Shown piece after piece: positions 1 through 12,154 of a stretch of 64,000 nt of DNA. Under the pieces are notes generated by a model. It was not told the origin of the DNA. It did no database searches and saw only the letters and a list, made by a program, of their open reading frames with translations. The position numbers were made by a program, and so were the translations under genes. Position 1 is the first letter of the stretch; every line of letters begins with the position of its first letter. Source of the stretch: Alnus glutinosa (Eukaryota > Streptophyta > Magnoliopsida > Fagales > Betulaceae); assembly GCF_958979055.1 (NCBI RefSeq), contig NC_084888.1, positions 32,217,804 through 32,281,803 of the forward strand. The letters are read 5' to 3'.

Positions 1-664
1 TTTTAAATCAAATTTGGTTTGTAAAAGCTATTGTATAGAGCAGAATGTGTGCCCTTTCCTAGATCTAGTAGAGATTCATGTAACGTAGAGGTTCATGTAA
101 CGTAAAGACATCTTCTGTTGTCTAGATTATTTTGTAGCAGCTGTAGCCTGTTATGGTCTGAGTCTGACTTTACCTTAGTGGAGGAAACTCTATCTCATGT
201 TCCTCTAACTTAGTTTATTAGGAAATTTTTATACCCTTGAACATTAGACCGCTTTGGTCTCTTTTTATATATATTGTAAGGGATCTTTGAATAAAAAAAA
301 AAAAAAGTTCTTAAATTCAATTTCCATTAACAAAGTATAAAATTAGAATTTAGGTACTTGTAATGTAATGGACAATGGTATTTACTATTTAGGTACTTGT
401 ATTTCCCTCTTTCTCCTCAACGCTTTGGACAGTCCTGTCCCTCAGAAACCAGCCCAACTTTCTTTAAACAACATCATTATTAACAGGGCTAAAGTGGGAA
501 ACAAGACTAACTAAAATGCCTGCTTATGGTCCCATAGCGCTCCAACTTTCTGGATCCTTGACTGGAAAATACGACGGTATCGTTTAACCGCCTCTCGCTA
601 ATCGCTATTCTTCTTCTTCTAGAATTGGGACGAGGGTTAGGGTTTTCAATCTGAAGCCTCACTC
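1..664. other. Upstream intergenic sequence with an A-tract
   Basis: No coding region is visible. An A-rich run near 291-305 follows a 'gaataaa' motif and could be the 3' end of a transcript or retroposon lying mostly outside the window. A short imperfect duplication ('attcatgtaacgtagag'-like) sits near 71-105. The last 60 bases, with CT-rich sequence and a telo-box, look like the promoter and 5' leader of the gene that starts at 665. Confidence 0.4.
637..645 (+). promoter_or_regulatory. telo-box (TTAGGGTTT) in the 5' leader
   Basis: The sequence TTAGGGTTT lies 20 bp before the ATG at 665, behind a CTTCTTCTTCT tract. In plants this motif (AAACCCTAA on the other strand) is common near start sites of growth-related and translation genes. 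Its role here is inferred from sequence and position only. Confidence 0.4.
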
Positions 665-1192
665 ATGGAAACCTTCAAGGAAGGAGAAGCCGGACTGCTT
701 CACCAGATCCTCCCTCCGCGCCTCGAAGACGCCGGCCTCGAGGACTGTGCCCTCCCGCCGGACTCCATCAAGGAGGCATTCCTCAAGGCCGCCACGGCCG
801 TGAAGTCACGCGCCGCCTCCATATTCACCGCCTCCGATGACGAAGAAACCGAAGGCGAGTGCGTCCAGGACCCGTGGCCCACCGCCAAGGGGGCCTCGGA
901 CGCGGTGGCCGGATCGTATCCGGAGCACGACGATCCGGGACCCTGTGCCGCCGAGAAGGGAAGCGGAGTGCCCGGGGTTGGTATCGATGACGTCGTCGTC
1001 GGTGGCGAGGCTGACGCGAAGGACAGAGGGGATGATGTGGTGGTGGGAACGGATGTGAGAGACGGTGGGAGAGCTTGTGTGCAAGGATTGCAGGGTTTGG
1101 AGATTGGAGAGGAGGCGCAGAATGATGGCGGCGAGGATGATGAGAAAGAAGGTAAAAAAAAGAAGCCAACTTTAACTGAGGGTTTTATTTGA
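665..1192 (+). CDS. small acidic plant-specific protein, function unknown
   Basis: A single uninterrupted frame of 175 codons starts at ATG 665 and ends at TGA 1190-1192. It is much richer in G and C than its surroundings, as expected for a real exon. The N-terminal 55 residues (start METFKEGEAG; block LEDAGLEDCALPPDSIKEAF; then an AAxAVKSRA segment) resemble a conserved uncharacterised plant family. The middle is acidic and Gly/Val-rich (repeated DDVVVG), and the end is an Asp/Glu/Lys-rich tail closing in LTEGFI, a C-terminus I recall from the same family. No signal peptide, membrane segment or catalytic motif is visible. It is probably a soluble, partly disordered protein. I cannot assign a function. 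Confidence 0.75.
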   Translation: METFKEGEAGLLHQILPPRLEDAGLEDCALPPDSIKEAFLKAATAVKSRAASIFTASDDEETEGECVQDPWPTAKGASDAVAGSYPEHDDPGPCAAEKGSGVPGVGIDDVVVGGEADAKDRGDDVVVGTDVRDGGRACVQGLQGLEIGEEAQNDGGEDDEKEGKKKKPTLTEGFI

Positions 1193-2308
1193 GAGAAATT
1201 ACTGTCATCCCATGGTTATAAAGGTTGTTTGTTTTAGTTCCGGGGGCCTTATTTAATTATGAGAAAATTGTGGGATATGTTAATTGGTTTCAATAGGAAT
1301 TAGCATAACCTTGTTGTACTATCAACAAGCAAATCATCTAAAATGTTCTTGTGTTCTTGGTCCAAAAACCAATGGAGAAAATGGGGGGGGGTGTAAGGCC
1401 AGGATCAATGCGAGTTTATGTCTTGATGGAAGGTTTTGATTCATGTCACTCTTTTGTAACCTCATATGTAAGATCCTAAAATGTAACTTTATTATGGTTT
1501 TATGAAGTTCATCTCGTACATAAGTTGTCACCCATTTTAAAACTTGCCATTGTTTTTCATTGCTCATTCTTGCAATGTGCTGCTGTCTGCAAGTTGTAAT
1601 TTGAATATTCAATTATCAAACAAGGCAATGCAGTAGATCACATTATATTTGGGTTGTGGTAGGCTTATAACAATGAAAGAATTACAAAATTGAACCATAT
1701 AATGTGGTTGCAAGTGTGTTATAGTACAGTTGCTTTTCAGGTTTTCATTTCTATGTTAGAGGCCATTTGGCCATGTGATTTCGTACGCCAAAAAGCAAAA
1801 TCATGAAAAGTGTCTTGTTTGGTAATGTGTTTAGAAAAAACAACGGCGGAAAAATTTACGCTTTCAAATTGCAAGCAAAGATGTGCAAAACACTTAACCG
1901 TGTTTTAAAAAATCGCACGTTTTGAAATCAGTACTTTTAAAATTGTACGTTTTGAAATCGTAAACTTCAATGGACCCTTAATCTCTTCTCAGCTAAATGT
2001 TTTGGCAATATGGACAGAATGACATATATCCCCCAACTGCAAAGCAGACTTGATATATATCATATATCCCCTTAGTTTTCTCATTCGGTACCGTGTCTAC
2101 TCCTTCGTACAAATGTTCTTTCTTTTTCTTTGTTTCATTTGTTTACATTAGAATATTAAATTCCGTACACTATATTGCAAGTGTTTAGTGCTAAAAATAA
2201 ACAATAAATGTTAGCTGTTTATATTCAATAGAGAACAAAGTTCTTCATGCTATGAAGTTATTGCTATGCAATCGTCTTTCTAAACCCTTACTAGTTATGA
2301 AAATTAAT
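1193..2308. other. 3' flank and intergenic sequence with a decayed repeat
   Basis: AT-rich non-coding sequence. The first few hundred bases probably hold the 3' UTR of the upstream gene. About 1755-1980 carries 'gccatttggccatgtgattt' and repeated 'cgtacgttttgaaatcgtaa'-like blocks. It resembles another repeat near 5150-5410, so both are probably old copies of one MITE-like family. No gene is supported. Confidence 0.4.
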
Positions 2309-2676
2309 GCTTTATTTGTTTTGGCGTAAAATGATTTTTAGAAAATGATTTCGGCATTTTTCGGTGTTTGGTAGGGGCGAAAATAATAGTCAAACCGGAA
2401 AATGATTTATGTTTGACTAAAAATGCTTAGTAAATTTTAGAAAATGATTTACGCTTTTTAAAAGCGTAAATCGTTTTCCGAAAACACCAGACGCGGTCGA
2501 TCTATTTTAAACGACACAGTCGATCTTCACGTTCAAGCAGCCAACCACTATCAAAATATTGCCGGTATCAGAATCCGACAACATCAGTTAATGTCGCCGG
2601 AATCTGGCGACAACATCAAAATATTTTTCAAAAAAATAACTTCCCTAAAATCATTTTACGTCGAAACAAACGGAGC
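2309..2676. mobile_element. MITE-like element, GCGTAAAAT terminal-inverted-repeat family, copy 1
   Basis: The left end reads 'gctttatttgttttggcgta' followed by AAATGATTT. The right end is its inverted counterpart, 'aaatcattttacgtcgaaac' followed by AAACGGAGC. The interior holds further inverted blocks (ATTTACGCTTTTTAAAAGCGTAAATCG) and a short GC-rich stretch, and no transposase. A longer copy with the same ends lies at 33572-34616. I could not settle the target-site duplication, so the superfamily is open. Confidence 0.6.
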
Positions 2677-3206
2677 ATAAGAATCAAATTTTACACCCTA
2701 GAAGAACAATTTATAGTCAACATATTCACAAATTTTGAGTTACTCCAATTTGTCCCTTAGTTTTTTCGTTCCGTCATGTCAAAATATATTGATTTAGAAA
2801 AATGCATCCTATATCCTATAAAATGCTGAAAATGCCAATATATATATACACACACAACACCGCGTCATAAAAGAGATGTGAATGGATTAAAGGAACAATC
2901 CATTAAAAGAGACTGTAGAAGATGATTATTTTCTTACACCATTTTTTATAGGATTAATTAAAAGGATGATGTCGTTGACATTTAGTAAAGGCATCTAGAG
3001 ATTTAGAATTATAATTGAATTGGTGCACTTTTGACTTATGTTGATAAGACCTTACTAAAATATTTTGTGGGGAGGAAAGGATAATCCATACTTAATCAGA
3101 TATCATTTGAGGTTATTTAAGCAATAAATAATCTATACTAAAAGCGCATAGATGGTCTATTTAAATGATACAAATTTACCACCAACCCCAACCCCCATCA
3201 TATAGT
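2677..3206. other. AT-rich intergenic sequence
   Basis: Between two transposons. It contains a short TATATACACACA run near 2840 and long A/T stretches. I see no gene, RNA or further clear repeat. Confidence 0.35.
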
Positions 3207-4307
3207 TTAATTTAAGAAAACCCCTTCTATAAGGATAGGCTGTAAAAGTAATGTTTTACAACTTCCAACAAAAAGATGACATATCATCTAAAAGAGTAAA
3301 ATACGTTAAGCATGAAAACACGGAATGTTTATCCTTTCAAGAGCTCAACTGGTCTTAAAAAAACCACCAGGTCCACCACCTCCTTAGCCTCACGCTGCCG
3401 CCGGATTCTGCCAACAACCACCAACAAATCTGCGCCGGAACCTGGAGCTGCCAGATCTGCGCCGGTGGAAGCCGCGCCACCACGAAGCAGACCTGACCCC
3501 AACCCCAACCACCTCGCCCTTAACCATCTCCGGTTGAACCAGAATGCCGACAATACCAAATCATCGGAAAGAATAACACAACCAACACCAAAGCACCGAA
3601 AACAAAAAATACCACCGAAAAAATTACCCAATCATACCAAACCACCGGAAAAATCACCACCCGAAAATTGCCGACAATCACCAAAATCTCCAGACCTGCA
3701 CAAAAAAAAAAATCCCAGAATCTTTTCAAGGCATTAGACCAGATCTGATCACTGAGGACTCACCAAAATCACCCAATCATACCAGACCACCGGAAAAATC
3801 ACAACTCGAAAATTGCCGACAATCACCAAAATCTCCAAACCTGCACAAGAAAAAAATCCCAGAATATTTTCAAGGCCCCAGACCAGATCTGATCACTGCC
3901 GAACTCACCAAAATACCCGTTCATAGCAAACCACCGGAAAAATACCGAAAACCACCAATCGCACACCACACGGCCAAATCAACGAGCAGCACAAAACAGC
4001 ACCTGTCACGGTCAACGAGATTTGACGGGCGACCGGACTGTGGTAGTGGGAGGACGGCTGTTGACTTCAGCATTTTCCAGCGGTGACTCCGTGGTTCCCA
4101 ACGGCGGCGCTAGGATGGGAGAGGTGGGGTGGTTTGCATGTTCTTTTGTCTTCACTACGGTGAGAAGGAAATAAGAAAAAAAGATGATCCGGTATATTAA
4201 GCTCTACTGTATTTATTGTGTTTTAAATGACGCGTTCAATTTTTATTGAAGGCCGTAAAAGTAATGTTTTACAGCCCATCCTTATTAAAGGTATTCTCTT
4301 AATTTAA
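3207..4307. mobile_element. non-autonomous Mutator-like element (MULE) with 9-bp target duplication, copy 1
   Basis: A perfect 9-bp direct repeat, TTAATTTAA, flanks the element (3207-3215 and 4299-4307). Inside it are terminal inverted repeats: the left begins GAAAACCCCTTCTATAAGG at 3216, and the right, read inward on the other strand, begins GAGAATACCTTTAATAAGG at 4298. Both continue into GGGCTGTAAAA-like sequence. Long TIRs with a 9-bp duplication are diagnostic of the Mutator superfamily. The 1083-bp interior is GC-richer than its flanks, holds a tandem repeat (3626-3960) and has no transposase. A segment near 4015-4060 ('cggactgtggtagtgggagg') recurs in the second copy at 47392-48309. The interior may include a captured host fragment (Pack-MULE), but I do not recognise its source. 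Confidence 0.85.
3626..3960. repeat. tandem repeat, about 145-bp period, inside the MULE
   Basis: Two full units (3626-3770 and 3771-3914) and a partial third begin with acccaatcataccaAaccaccgg-type sequence. They share the internal blocks 'attgccgacaatcaccaaaa' and 'gaccagatctgatcactg'. The units differ by scattered substitutions, so the duplication is not very recent. Confidence 0.8.
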
Positions 4308-4568
4308 TCTTTGTCGTCATCTCAATAATTACAATAATTATAATTATAATTAGTAAACGGATAGAAAATCAAATATAAAAAAATGATGGAAAACATATTT
4401 ACATGATGAGCTAAAATGACCTTTAAAGTCAAAAGAATATAAATACTATATATATGTACAAAAGAATCAGCAGCAGCAGCAGTCGTCACCCAAAAGGAAC
4501 CATGTACACATTCCGATCCACCATATATATCTAAAGCTTCTAAAATTACTGCAAACCAAACCATCATA

Positions 4569-7500
4569 TCATGTGCCAATCAAGCCTGAAAAATTCCACC
4601 ATTTCTTCTTTTTCTTTGTGTCGGATGCAGGCATATCTAGAGATGAAAGGAGAAATGTAATTAAAATCATCTTTAATGCAAACAATAATTTGAGATGTAG
4701 AACCTTAACTAAGCTATGTTGTATCTTCAAAAATGTTAAAAATCACTGAAAACCTTTTTCAATAGCTCTCTGGATAATTAGAAATTCAAAAGGACTCAGA
4801 GAGTTAAAACACTGTTAAGAGGAATTGTATCATACTCCTATCACTATCAGTATAGTAATGATAAGAGATTGAACGCTTGCTTAATAGAAAAACTAGCATT
4901 ACATATTTATCATTTAATCTTAATATTTTTATTATAATTGTTTTTGTATGATTATTATGATTAACTATAATAATAAAATATTATTATCAGAATACTGCTT
5001 ACTTTAGCCTATGCCTTTATAAAAGAGCTATGTTAACATTCAAATACAAATTATTTTTTTGAATAATATATAATTATCGCATGCGTATTATTTTAACTAA
5101 TTATACTATTGGCATGTTAAGATTTTCATTATAATTGTTTTTGTATGATTATTAAGGTGCATTTGAAATTGTGATTTTGTAAGCAAAAAGTGCGATGTTA
5201 AACCAAATCGTAAAAAATAAATCGTTTGGAAATTGCGTTTTTAAAAAATTGCAATTTGAAAAGGTAGCAAATGCAAAGAGGTGTTTTTTTAAAAACACAG
5301 AATTTTAAAGACTAACTTGCGATTCTAAAGGTCAAACTACGATTTTACCAAACACTAATTGCGTTTTTAAAAATCATTTTTTCAAATTGCACATTTTCAA
5401 ATCGCAATAATCAATGTATATGGTATAAATTAAATCATTTTAATGATTTGATATTCTTTTATCATTTAATCCCTGGCATTATTATACCATAAATATTTAT
5501 AATTTAGCCACTTGAGCTTGCCACTTATCGCCATTTTTAACCACCCTAAAATGCCACTTGTCAACAATTTAGGCAACAAAGGGCTTCATTCTTTGAGGTT
5601 TCTGATTTAATACATTTAACTTATCCAAAATTTATCTATATTCAAGATTTCCAGTATGTATATTATGAAGAAATAAATGTTTACCTCCTTCTGGATAAAT
5701 TGAATTGTAATGCACCTCAGCCCAAAAGCTCAGGAAAATAACTGCACAAGCCAAAAAAAAAATGGTGTTTTACACTCAATCTTAGCAAACAAATCAAAAT
5801 ATGACGAGTCTAAAGAAAGGGGCATTAAAGGTTATCCACTCAGATGATCATAGTTAGTAAGAGTGTTTTAATCTTACACATGATTTGGTTTAAAGATTTT
5901 TTTTTTTAAGCAATCAAATTTCATTAAAACTAAAGGGTGCACCCAAGAATACGGGAAATGTATACAAGAGAAACATCTAACCAAGAAAAAAAAAAGAAAA
6001 AAAAGATGAAAAATAGGCATTGTATCAAGCCTATAACTGTATAAAATCGTTCAGAGAGTTATGATGATCAAGCCAAATAAGAAAAATCATAATGGCTGTA
6101 TAGAACAAATACAAAAGTCAAGCAAGCCATCCCAAGATCTACAAAAGTTTCAAAGGGTTCGAATTATTTAAAAGCCTACCTGCAACCAAGAGAGTGGTGG
6201 ATCAGATGGCAAAGTTCAAATTCACTAATGTTATCTTTTACACTACCATTATTTTGGACGATGCTTAAGGAGGGATTGAATTATTATGACAGCAAGATTT
6301 AAATATTCAAAATTGTGGGTGCCGTTTGCAAAAAGAAGTTACTTTTGGTGTCAAATAAATTTATAGCAAAGCATTTTGAGTTTCCTTACAACTTCAGCAA
6401 ACATAACCAGCATGCATAAATATACTCGCATCTTAAATTCGAAATTGGTATCAATATGAACAGATTATTCTATTTTGGCATCTCAACATATTATAGATCA
6501 GAACAACTACAAACGTGATCTGCATTGGATATAAAACAAAAGTTTCCACAATGAAAATGAACAATTCTATACTTACTTCGTTTGGACTTCTGCCTATCTG
6601 GAAGGATCTCAATGTAACATGTGTCCTTGAATGAAGTTAACACAAACATCTTGACACCATACTGCAAACATATGGTAAAACATGCATCAATTTTTTTTTT
6701 TTTTTTTAATGAATAAGAGTTTTAAGAGGCACTCACAAAACATGCATCAATTATATCCATGTAGGAGGTCAACAAATTCAGGCACTAAAGACTCTTTCAG
6801 GACAAATTACATGAACTGGGTGGTACCGTGGGGGTGGTAGAAAATAACACATGGCAACTTATGGAAATAACCATATTGCAGATTTGGTTTATAAGGAATG
6901 GCTGTTTGCTTAACCACCTTTCGACAGAGAATTCTAAAGTATGCTACACAATGACATCTCACTCTCGTTAATTTTTAAAACTTTGGCATATTTAACCATA
7001 AGCTAAAAATGTGACATAATTTACTAATTTGCACCTATTAAGTGTTGTTTCATGTTTCCCGTCACTTCCAAGCATTTCAAAATTTTCTTCAATCTGTATG
7101 CAGGCCCATTTATCAATTATAGTACAAAATGTAATAAAGTTTAAAATTTTGGCTCACCAAATTCTTCAAATATTTTCAGACAGACAGTATTACAGACACT
7201 CTCAAGAGCTAAACTTCCTTTTACAGGAAAATTGATTCGAGTCAAGTTTAGGTGATCAGGTAGAAAAGTCAATGGCCAACGTTTAACTCTTAATATTGTT
7301 CTCAAAATCACCAAAAGACAGTTAGCGGAAAGTAAAGGGAGGAGAAAAAAGAAATACTATAATTCCTTACCCAATCTGCAGCAGCCTGCAATGTCACATG
7401 ATCACCCCATTCGCCATTCCTATTTCATGAACCCAACAAAGAAGGCACATAAGCATGAAAAATATTTTAATAAAGCTTTTAACGAATGAAATACCATGAA

Positions 7501-10500
7501 AACAGGGAATAGCACAATACTTGCTTATTTTCTTCAAATAGTCATTGTAAGCCATGGGTACATAACCCTCGTACATTTCCGGGTGAGACTTCAGCTGATG
7601 ACATCAACACAAAAAAATTATCGCTCTCCTAATATTGAAATATTTGCATCACAAATAAGTAAACATTCAAATGCAACCAACCTGTTGGATAATCTGTTCT
7701 CTTACAACAGCGTGGTGCTCAGGAGAACGATACAGTTGATCGGATAAAGCACGAAACTGGAAAATATGAACTAATAAGATGTCTCTCAAGTCCATAATAA
7801 TTTACAACACAATATTACTAGCAATAAAATTGAGAAGCAAATAATTTTACAACTAACACCAATCTAATAACAAACATCACAGAAATTAATGCATAACAGT
7901 CCTAGTGATAGTGTACTAGTTTTGTATGATTTCAAGCGATTTCACTTGTGTTATAGAAAACAGAATCAGCAAGCCTGGGCCCTTTCAATTATATCATAAA
8001 TAATGAATTTAACACAAGGGTTTGACAAGAAACAAAGACTGTCAAATCCAAGATTAATTATCAAATCATTGAAGTCAGTTGATAATAGAAACAGTAATCA
8101 GCATGACTGGATGACTTCATTTGTCAACTCACACAAAATTGAGATATAGCAAAAGACCATGTGTTGATACCTGTAGTTGATAACAATTAGAAGAAAATAA
8201 ATGTATATAGAGTATATTTGCAAGTGACTTGGAAACAAACTGTAACCAAACATAACATATAAAGTATAGTCTTTTTTTCTTTCTTGGTTCTGAACCTCAC
8301 ATATTCAAATGAAACATTTAAAGGGCAGGACTACCCTTTCTGCAAATTATAGAAGAAGATTCCAAATTAAGGTTTGTCGCTTTTCATCAGATGCAATTGT
8401 TGAAATATTAATTAAAATAATGAAATTAATCATTTTCTATCAGCTTAAGCTTTTGGGATAAGTGTTGATTTAACATGGTATCAATGCCGAAGTCCTGAGT
8501 TCAAACCTTGACTCCATAATTCATCTCCTATTTCAATTAAATACTCCAAGTGTTGTCTAGTTTTACACGTGAGGAAGTGTTAAAATTAGTTTAAAATAAT
8601 TAAATTTATCATTTTCAATCAACTTAAGTCTTTCAGATAATTGGTGAATTAACACTCACTAAATAAAGTATGAGATTTCAATATCAGCAGACCCGGAATA
8701 TTAGCAAATCACTACTCAAGTGTTCTGATGTACATGATTCACTAGGTAAATTAAGTTCCAAGTTATTTGGGATTTTTATTTTCTTCTTTAAAATTGAAGA
8801 AATTTAAGTCGAACTACTCATTTTCACGAAAAATAAAGCTGATTTATTTTTCCAATGCACTGCTTCTTATATCATGGACTCAGAAGAGAATAAAAGACAT
8901 AATATGCAACAATTAACATCCAAGAACACACTGCTACCAAAAATATATGTGCAGGCATTACCAATTACACTTCTTTGTCTTCAACCCCCAGTCCCCCCCC
9001 CAACTTTACAGACAACACACAACCTATCATTTACATTCCCAAGCACAAGCATCTACGCAGAAAGAGAAGAGAAGAGAAGAGAAAGAGTGGTGGAACCAAC
9101 CTGACAGTTACCATCTCCTTGAACCTTAAGCTCAACCAAACCATATAACTCCAGCCTGAAAAGACCAAATAGGCAAATATATTAACAACAGACGTACAGT
9201 AATTTGAACACATTTCTAATTCTAGAAACTACGTAAAAAGAAAGATAATGCACTAAAGTTTTAATAACTTATAAAAATGCAAGAACAAATTGACAAGCAA
9301 AATGCATTTACAATGTCATAAGGGCCGGTATAGACCCTTGCGCATAGCCATGCAGATAGTCTCCACATATATGAAACACGTATAATATGTAGATCTTCAA
9401 TTTGTTGACAACATAGATGAATCTAAACTTTTTCATTAAATATTATTAAATTGTGTAAACATTACCATAATCAATTGTTCATAATGTGCTGCAGATAACA
9501 GGAGACACCATAAATCAGAGCACTTAATTATTAATGCTCTATAAAAACTACTACTTATTAAGTTAAACTGATAGGTGAATTCAAATGTAGCACCCCAAGT
9601 GATTCAACAAAAGCTTTACTCAGATACTTTCCCTCCAAGCATTCCCCCCTCCCCCTCTTATAAATTCCAACACCACCCCATATGTCAAACAAATATAGTA
9701 ACCACTTTCTTTAATATATAGTTAATATAATAATCACTTTCTCCATAAAAATCTCAACATGAACTTCAAAATCCTGTCCCCATCAATACCAAGAAATAAA
9801 CCTAAAAATTAACATTACAATATCAATACCAATAGAATAATTTCAACTTCTAGTGCCTTATTTACACTCTTTGTTCATGATTCAAGTTCTGTGCAAAGCA
9901 AAGAATTTCAGTCACTTGTATATCTATCGGTAAAGAAATCTAACACATTCGGTCAAGCAGCTCCAGGATCAATCCTATGTTCTTGATAAATTACCAAGTA
10001 CCGGCTGCTTTAATAGTTTTGATATTTTCAGTAATTTATCTTTTTTAAAAAAACACCATTATAAACGTATAACAACCTAGACCACTCATTATTCAAATGT
10101 ACTAAAGCATAGGAATAGAAAAAGGGAAATGACACAAGACCTCTCTAGTAGCCTTTGATGATCTGTTATTTCCTCATCAGCCGAGGGTATTTTCTCATTA
10201 GTTTTAGGAACATGCTGCAAAAAAATGAGGGAAGTATCAATTGCAGTCCATAATAACTGTCAACAGCCACAGCCTAGACAACAAATTAAGAAAGTACATC
10301 TCTCTGCTCAAATATAAGCTATATTTGTTTCAGACATTTTTTTTGGATAATTTCATTAAAAATAAATGCTCAAAAAGAAGCACAACCCTAGTACTTGGAA
10401 GAACACAAGAGGAAACCCAAACGGAAAAGCTAATATCTCAATTTTATAGAGAAATGCTATATACTACCCCAAGTATCCACCTTTCATCCACCAAATCTGA

Positions 10501-12154
10501 TGTCGCGTGGTCTCCCCAACCAAAAAACCCATTTCCATCCACCAAAAGCTTTGGGGGAATCACGTTACATCAGATTTGGTGGATGAAAAATGGATACTTG
10601 GGCAATATACAAAATTTCTCAAGTTTAAAAGATCAATAAAGCCCCACTAATTTGAGAAGGATAAACAACTCGTACCCGCCGTCCAATCATAGAGAGGATG
10701 CAAGAACAGAAACTTCAGCTTCAGCAAGGGTAATTAACAACCCTCAAAATTCCGCATGTTCCTCTCTCTTCAAATATGTTTCAGACGAATTAAAGGCCAA
10801 TTATAGTATTAACTAAATAATTTGCTTCGTAAGAGATTTATGATAAGTTTATACCCATTCTATTCCCAACAGCCCCCTGAAAAAAAGTAGAGGATTCCCA
10901 ACAGCATCCCTAGAAAAAAGTAGAGGATGCTGCTCCTCCACTTTAAGCAGACCTGTCAGTCTCCTGATTTTGCAATAATAAAAGTTATCCTAAATCAGCT
11001 GTGGAATCTGCTTTACAATGGCACTATCTTCAACCTAGGTGCAAATTGACAGGCAAGGTATCACAATATGCTTAGGAGAAGTTTGAAATCAAAATGCACC
11101 TAAAACACCCATCATAGAATAAGTACACAGCCATTCTCACTAAAAAAAAAATTTGCAATGTCACAAGAAGATATGAGCTTCAGCTAAAAGTCCTACATAC
11201 AAAACTTTCATATCGCTGAAAATGCTCTCTCTCTCATACTTTTCAAAAGAACACACCACTACACATAACGAATATAAATCAATTCCACTTTAGCTCTTCA
11301 ATCCTCCTATGAGCTGTACTATACTGCAGAATCCACCCACAAATAATGATATAATGATAGGAGGATAATGAGGTTGACAATGATAATCAATAACGTAAAA
11401 ATATACGTTTCCAACCAAAGAACTTCAGATACTATACTTTCAAGGAAGGGGAAAAAAGAAACTTACAGGAACAGGAACCATCTGATTCAATCTTTTGCCT
11501 ACTTCACCATCAAGAGCAGACTCATCTGTTATGTCCAATGTATTTGAAAAGTCTTCCACATATGATGATTTTTCTCCTGGGCTAAAGCATGAATGGAAAA
11601 TTCCAATTTCAGCCACCCAATCATTTTCCATTTTGCTATGATCATCAGCCTCCTCCATTATGTTTTTGCTGGGATCTGCATCTTCCATATTTCTGCCAGG
11701 ATTACTTGCTGCTTTCTTATCTTTGTCAATCCCTACATATTGTTGGCAATCTATCGCAATAAGAAAAACAGGAAATAACACCAAAATGGACAATAATCAC
11801 AATGGTAGCAGCCAAAGTTTCATTACCAATACTGTAGTGTCTCTTTGAAGGACCAAGCCAGTCCTGTGCAAGAACGGATGCTTGCGTATTCTCTTCCCCA
11901 ACATTAGATAATCCAGAAGCTTCTAAAGAATCGATTCGCGTAAATTCTTCTTGAAGAGCACGTGCTACAGCCTCATCATTCTCCACAATAGCTTTCTCAC
12001 AATAACCTTCGCTGACATACTCAACTTGACTCAAATCTTGGTCATATCGAGTAATGGAATTACAACAACCATTATTTGTAAGAGTGCAAACATCTATTAG
12101 ATGGAGACCCCACCGAGTAACATCAGGATCTAGATCATAAGTTGCCATGCGCAT
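4569..12154 (-). CDS. OTU10: OTU-domain deubiquitinating cysteine protease (OTU9/10/11/12 type)
   Basis: A predicted ubiquitin-removing cysteine protease. Coding exons on the minus strand: 11827-12154, 11467-11750, 10141-10214, 9101-9155, 7682-7756, 7521-7594, 7371-7419, 6577-6661, 5685-5741, 4569-4636. All joins have GT-AG borders and matching phase and give 382 residues. The N-terminus reads MATYDLDPDVTRWGLHLIDV after a two-residue extension; the ATG at 12148 is an equally possible start. The catalytic cysteine lies in DGNC (243-246), after GLVELKVQG. The histidine lies in WAEVHYNS (H352). Typical family blocks are SDQLYRSPEHH, YEGYVPMAYNDYL and GEWGDHVTLQAAADW. The C-terminus is Lys/Trp-rich (KKKKKWWNF). 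A non-coding first exon probably ends at 13106, and the leader of exon 2 (from 12281) carries a short upstream ORF. The nearest relative I recall is Arabidopsis OTU10 (At5g03330), but OTU9/11/12 are close, so the symbol is tentative. Confidence 0.9.
5150..5410. repeat. decayed palindromic MITE-like repeat in the OTU gene's last intron
   Basis: The sequence starts 'gcatttgaaattgtgatttt' and ends with an approximate inverted copy ('caaattgcacattttcaaat'). Between them are several AATTGCGTTTTTAAAAA blocks. It resembles the block at 1755-1980. Exact borders and the target duplication were not resolved. Confidence 0.45.
5899..5990 (-). mobile_element. LINE 3'-end fragment in the OTU gene's last intron
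   Basis: Read on the minus strand this gives CTTGTATACATTTCCCGTAT, GGGTGCACCC and TTTTAATGAAATTTGATTGC followed by an A-tract. That is the same architecture as the LINE tails at 21250-21339 and 24410-24494 (cttgtata...gtgta...ttaataaaat...A-tail). Only the tail is recognisable. The 5' extent may reach about 6240. Confidence 0.5.
8398..8654 (+). mobile_element. TRIM-like miniature LTR element, family 2, most complete copy
   Basis: Two 77-78 bp direct repeats (8398-8475 and 8578-8654) both start TGTT, end ...TTAACA and share TTAATCATTTTC-like interiors. Right after the first is TGGTATCAATGC (8476-8487), close to the TGGTATCAGAGC primer-binding site for initiator tRNA-Met. A purine-rich GTGAGGAAG precedes the second repeat. 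There is no coding capacity. The flanking 5-mers (gcaat and ctcac) do not match, so the insertion is old or recombined. It sits in an intron of the OTU gene, in the orientation opposite to the gene. Confidence 0.7.
10337..10440 (-). mobile_element. LINE 3'-tail fragment in an OTU intron
   Basis: On the minus strand the sequence runs CTCTTGTGTTCTTCCAAGTA, CTAGGGTTGTGCTT, then TTTTTAATGAAATTATCC and a short A-tract. This follows the order of motifs in the better-preserved LINE tails of this window. The target duplication was not resolved. Confidence 0.4.
10449..10620. mobile_element. short palindromic MITE, about 172 bp
   Basis: The left end, GAGAAATGCTATATACTACC then CCAAGTATCC, is inverted at the right end (GGATACTTGGGCAATATAC then AAAATTTCTC). 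The inverted homology continues inward through TTCATCCACCAAATCTGATGT and its inverted copy CATCAGATTTGGTGGATGAA. Arms are about 60 bp and the centre is short. It lies in the intron between OTU coding exons 2 and 3. Confidence 0.75.

Noticed and set aside
3312-3737. Open frame of 141 codons in the MULE interior
   Set aside because: It is Pro/Asn/Lys-rich, runs into the noncoding tandem repeat and has no recognisable domain; openness follows from base composition.
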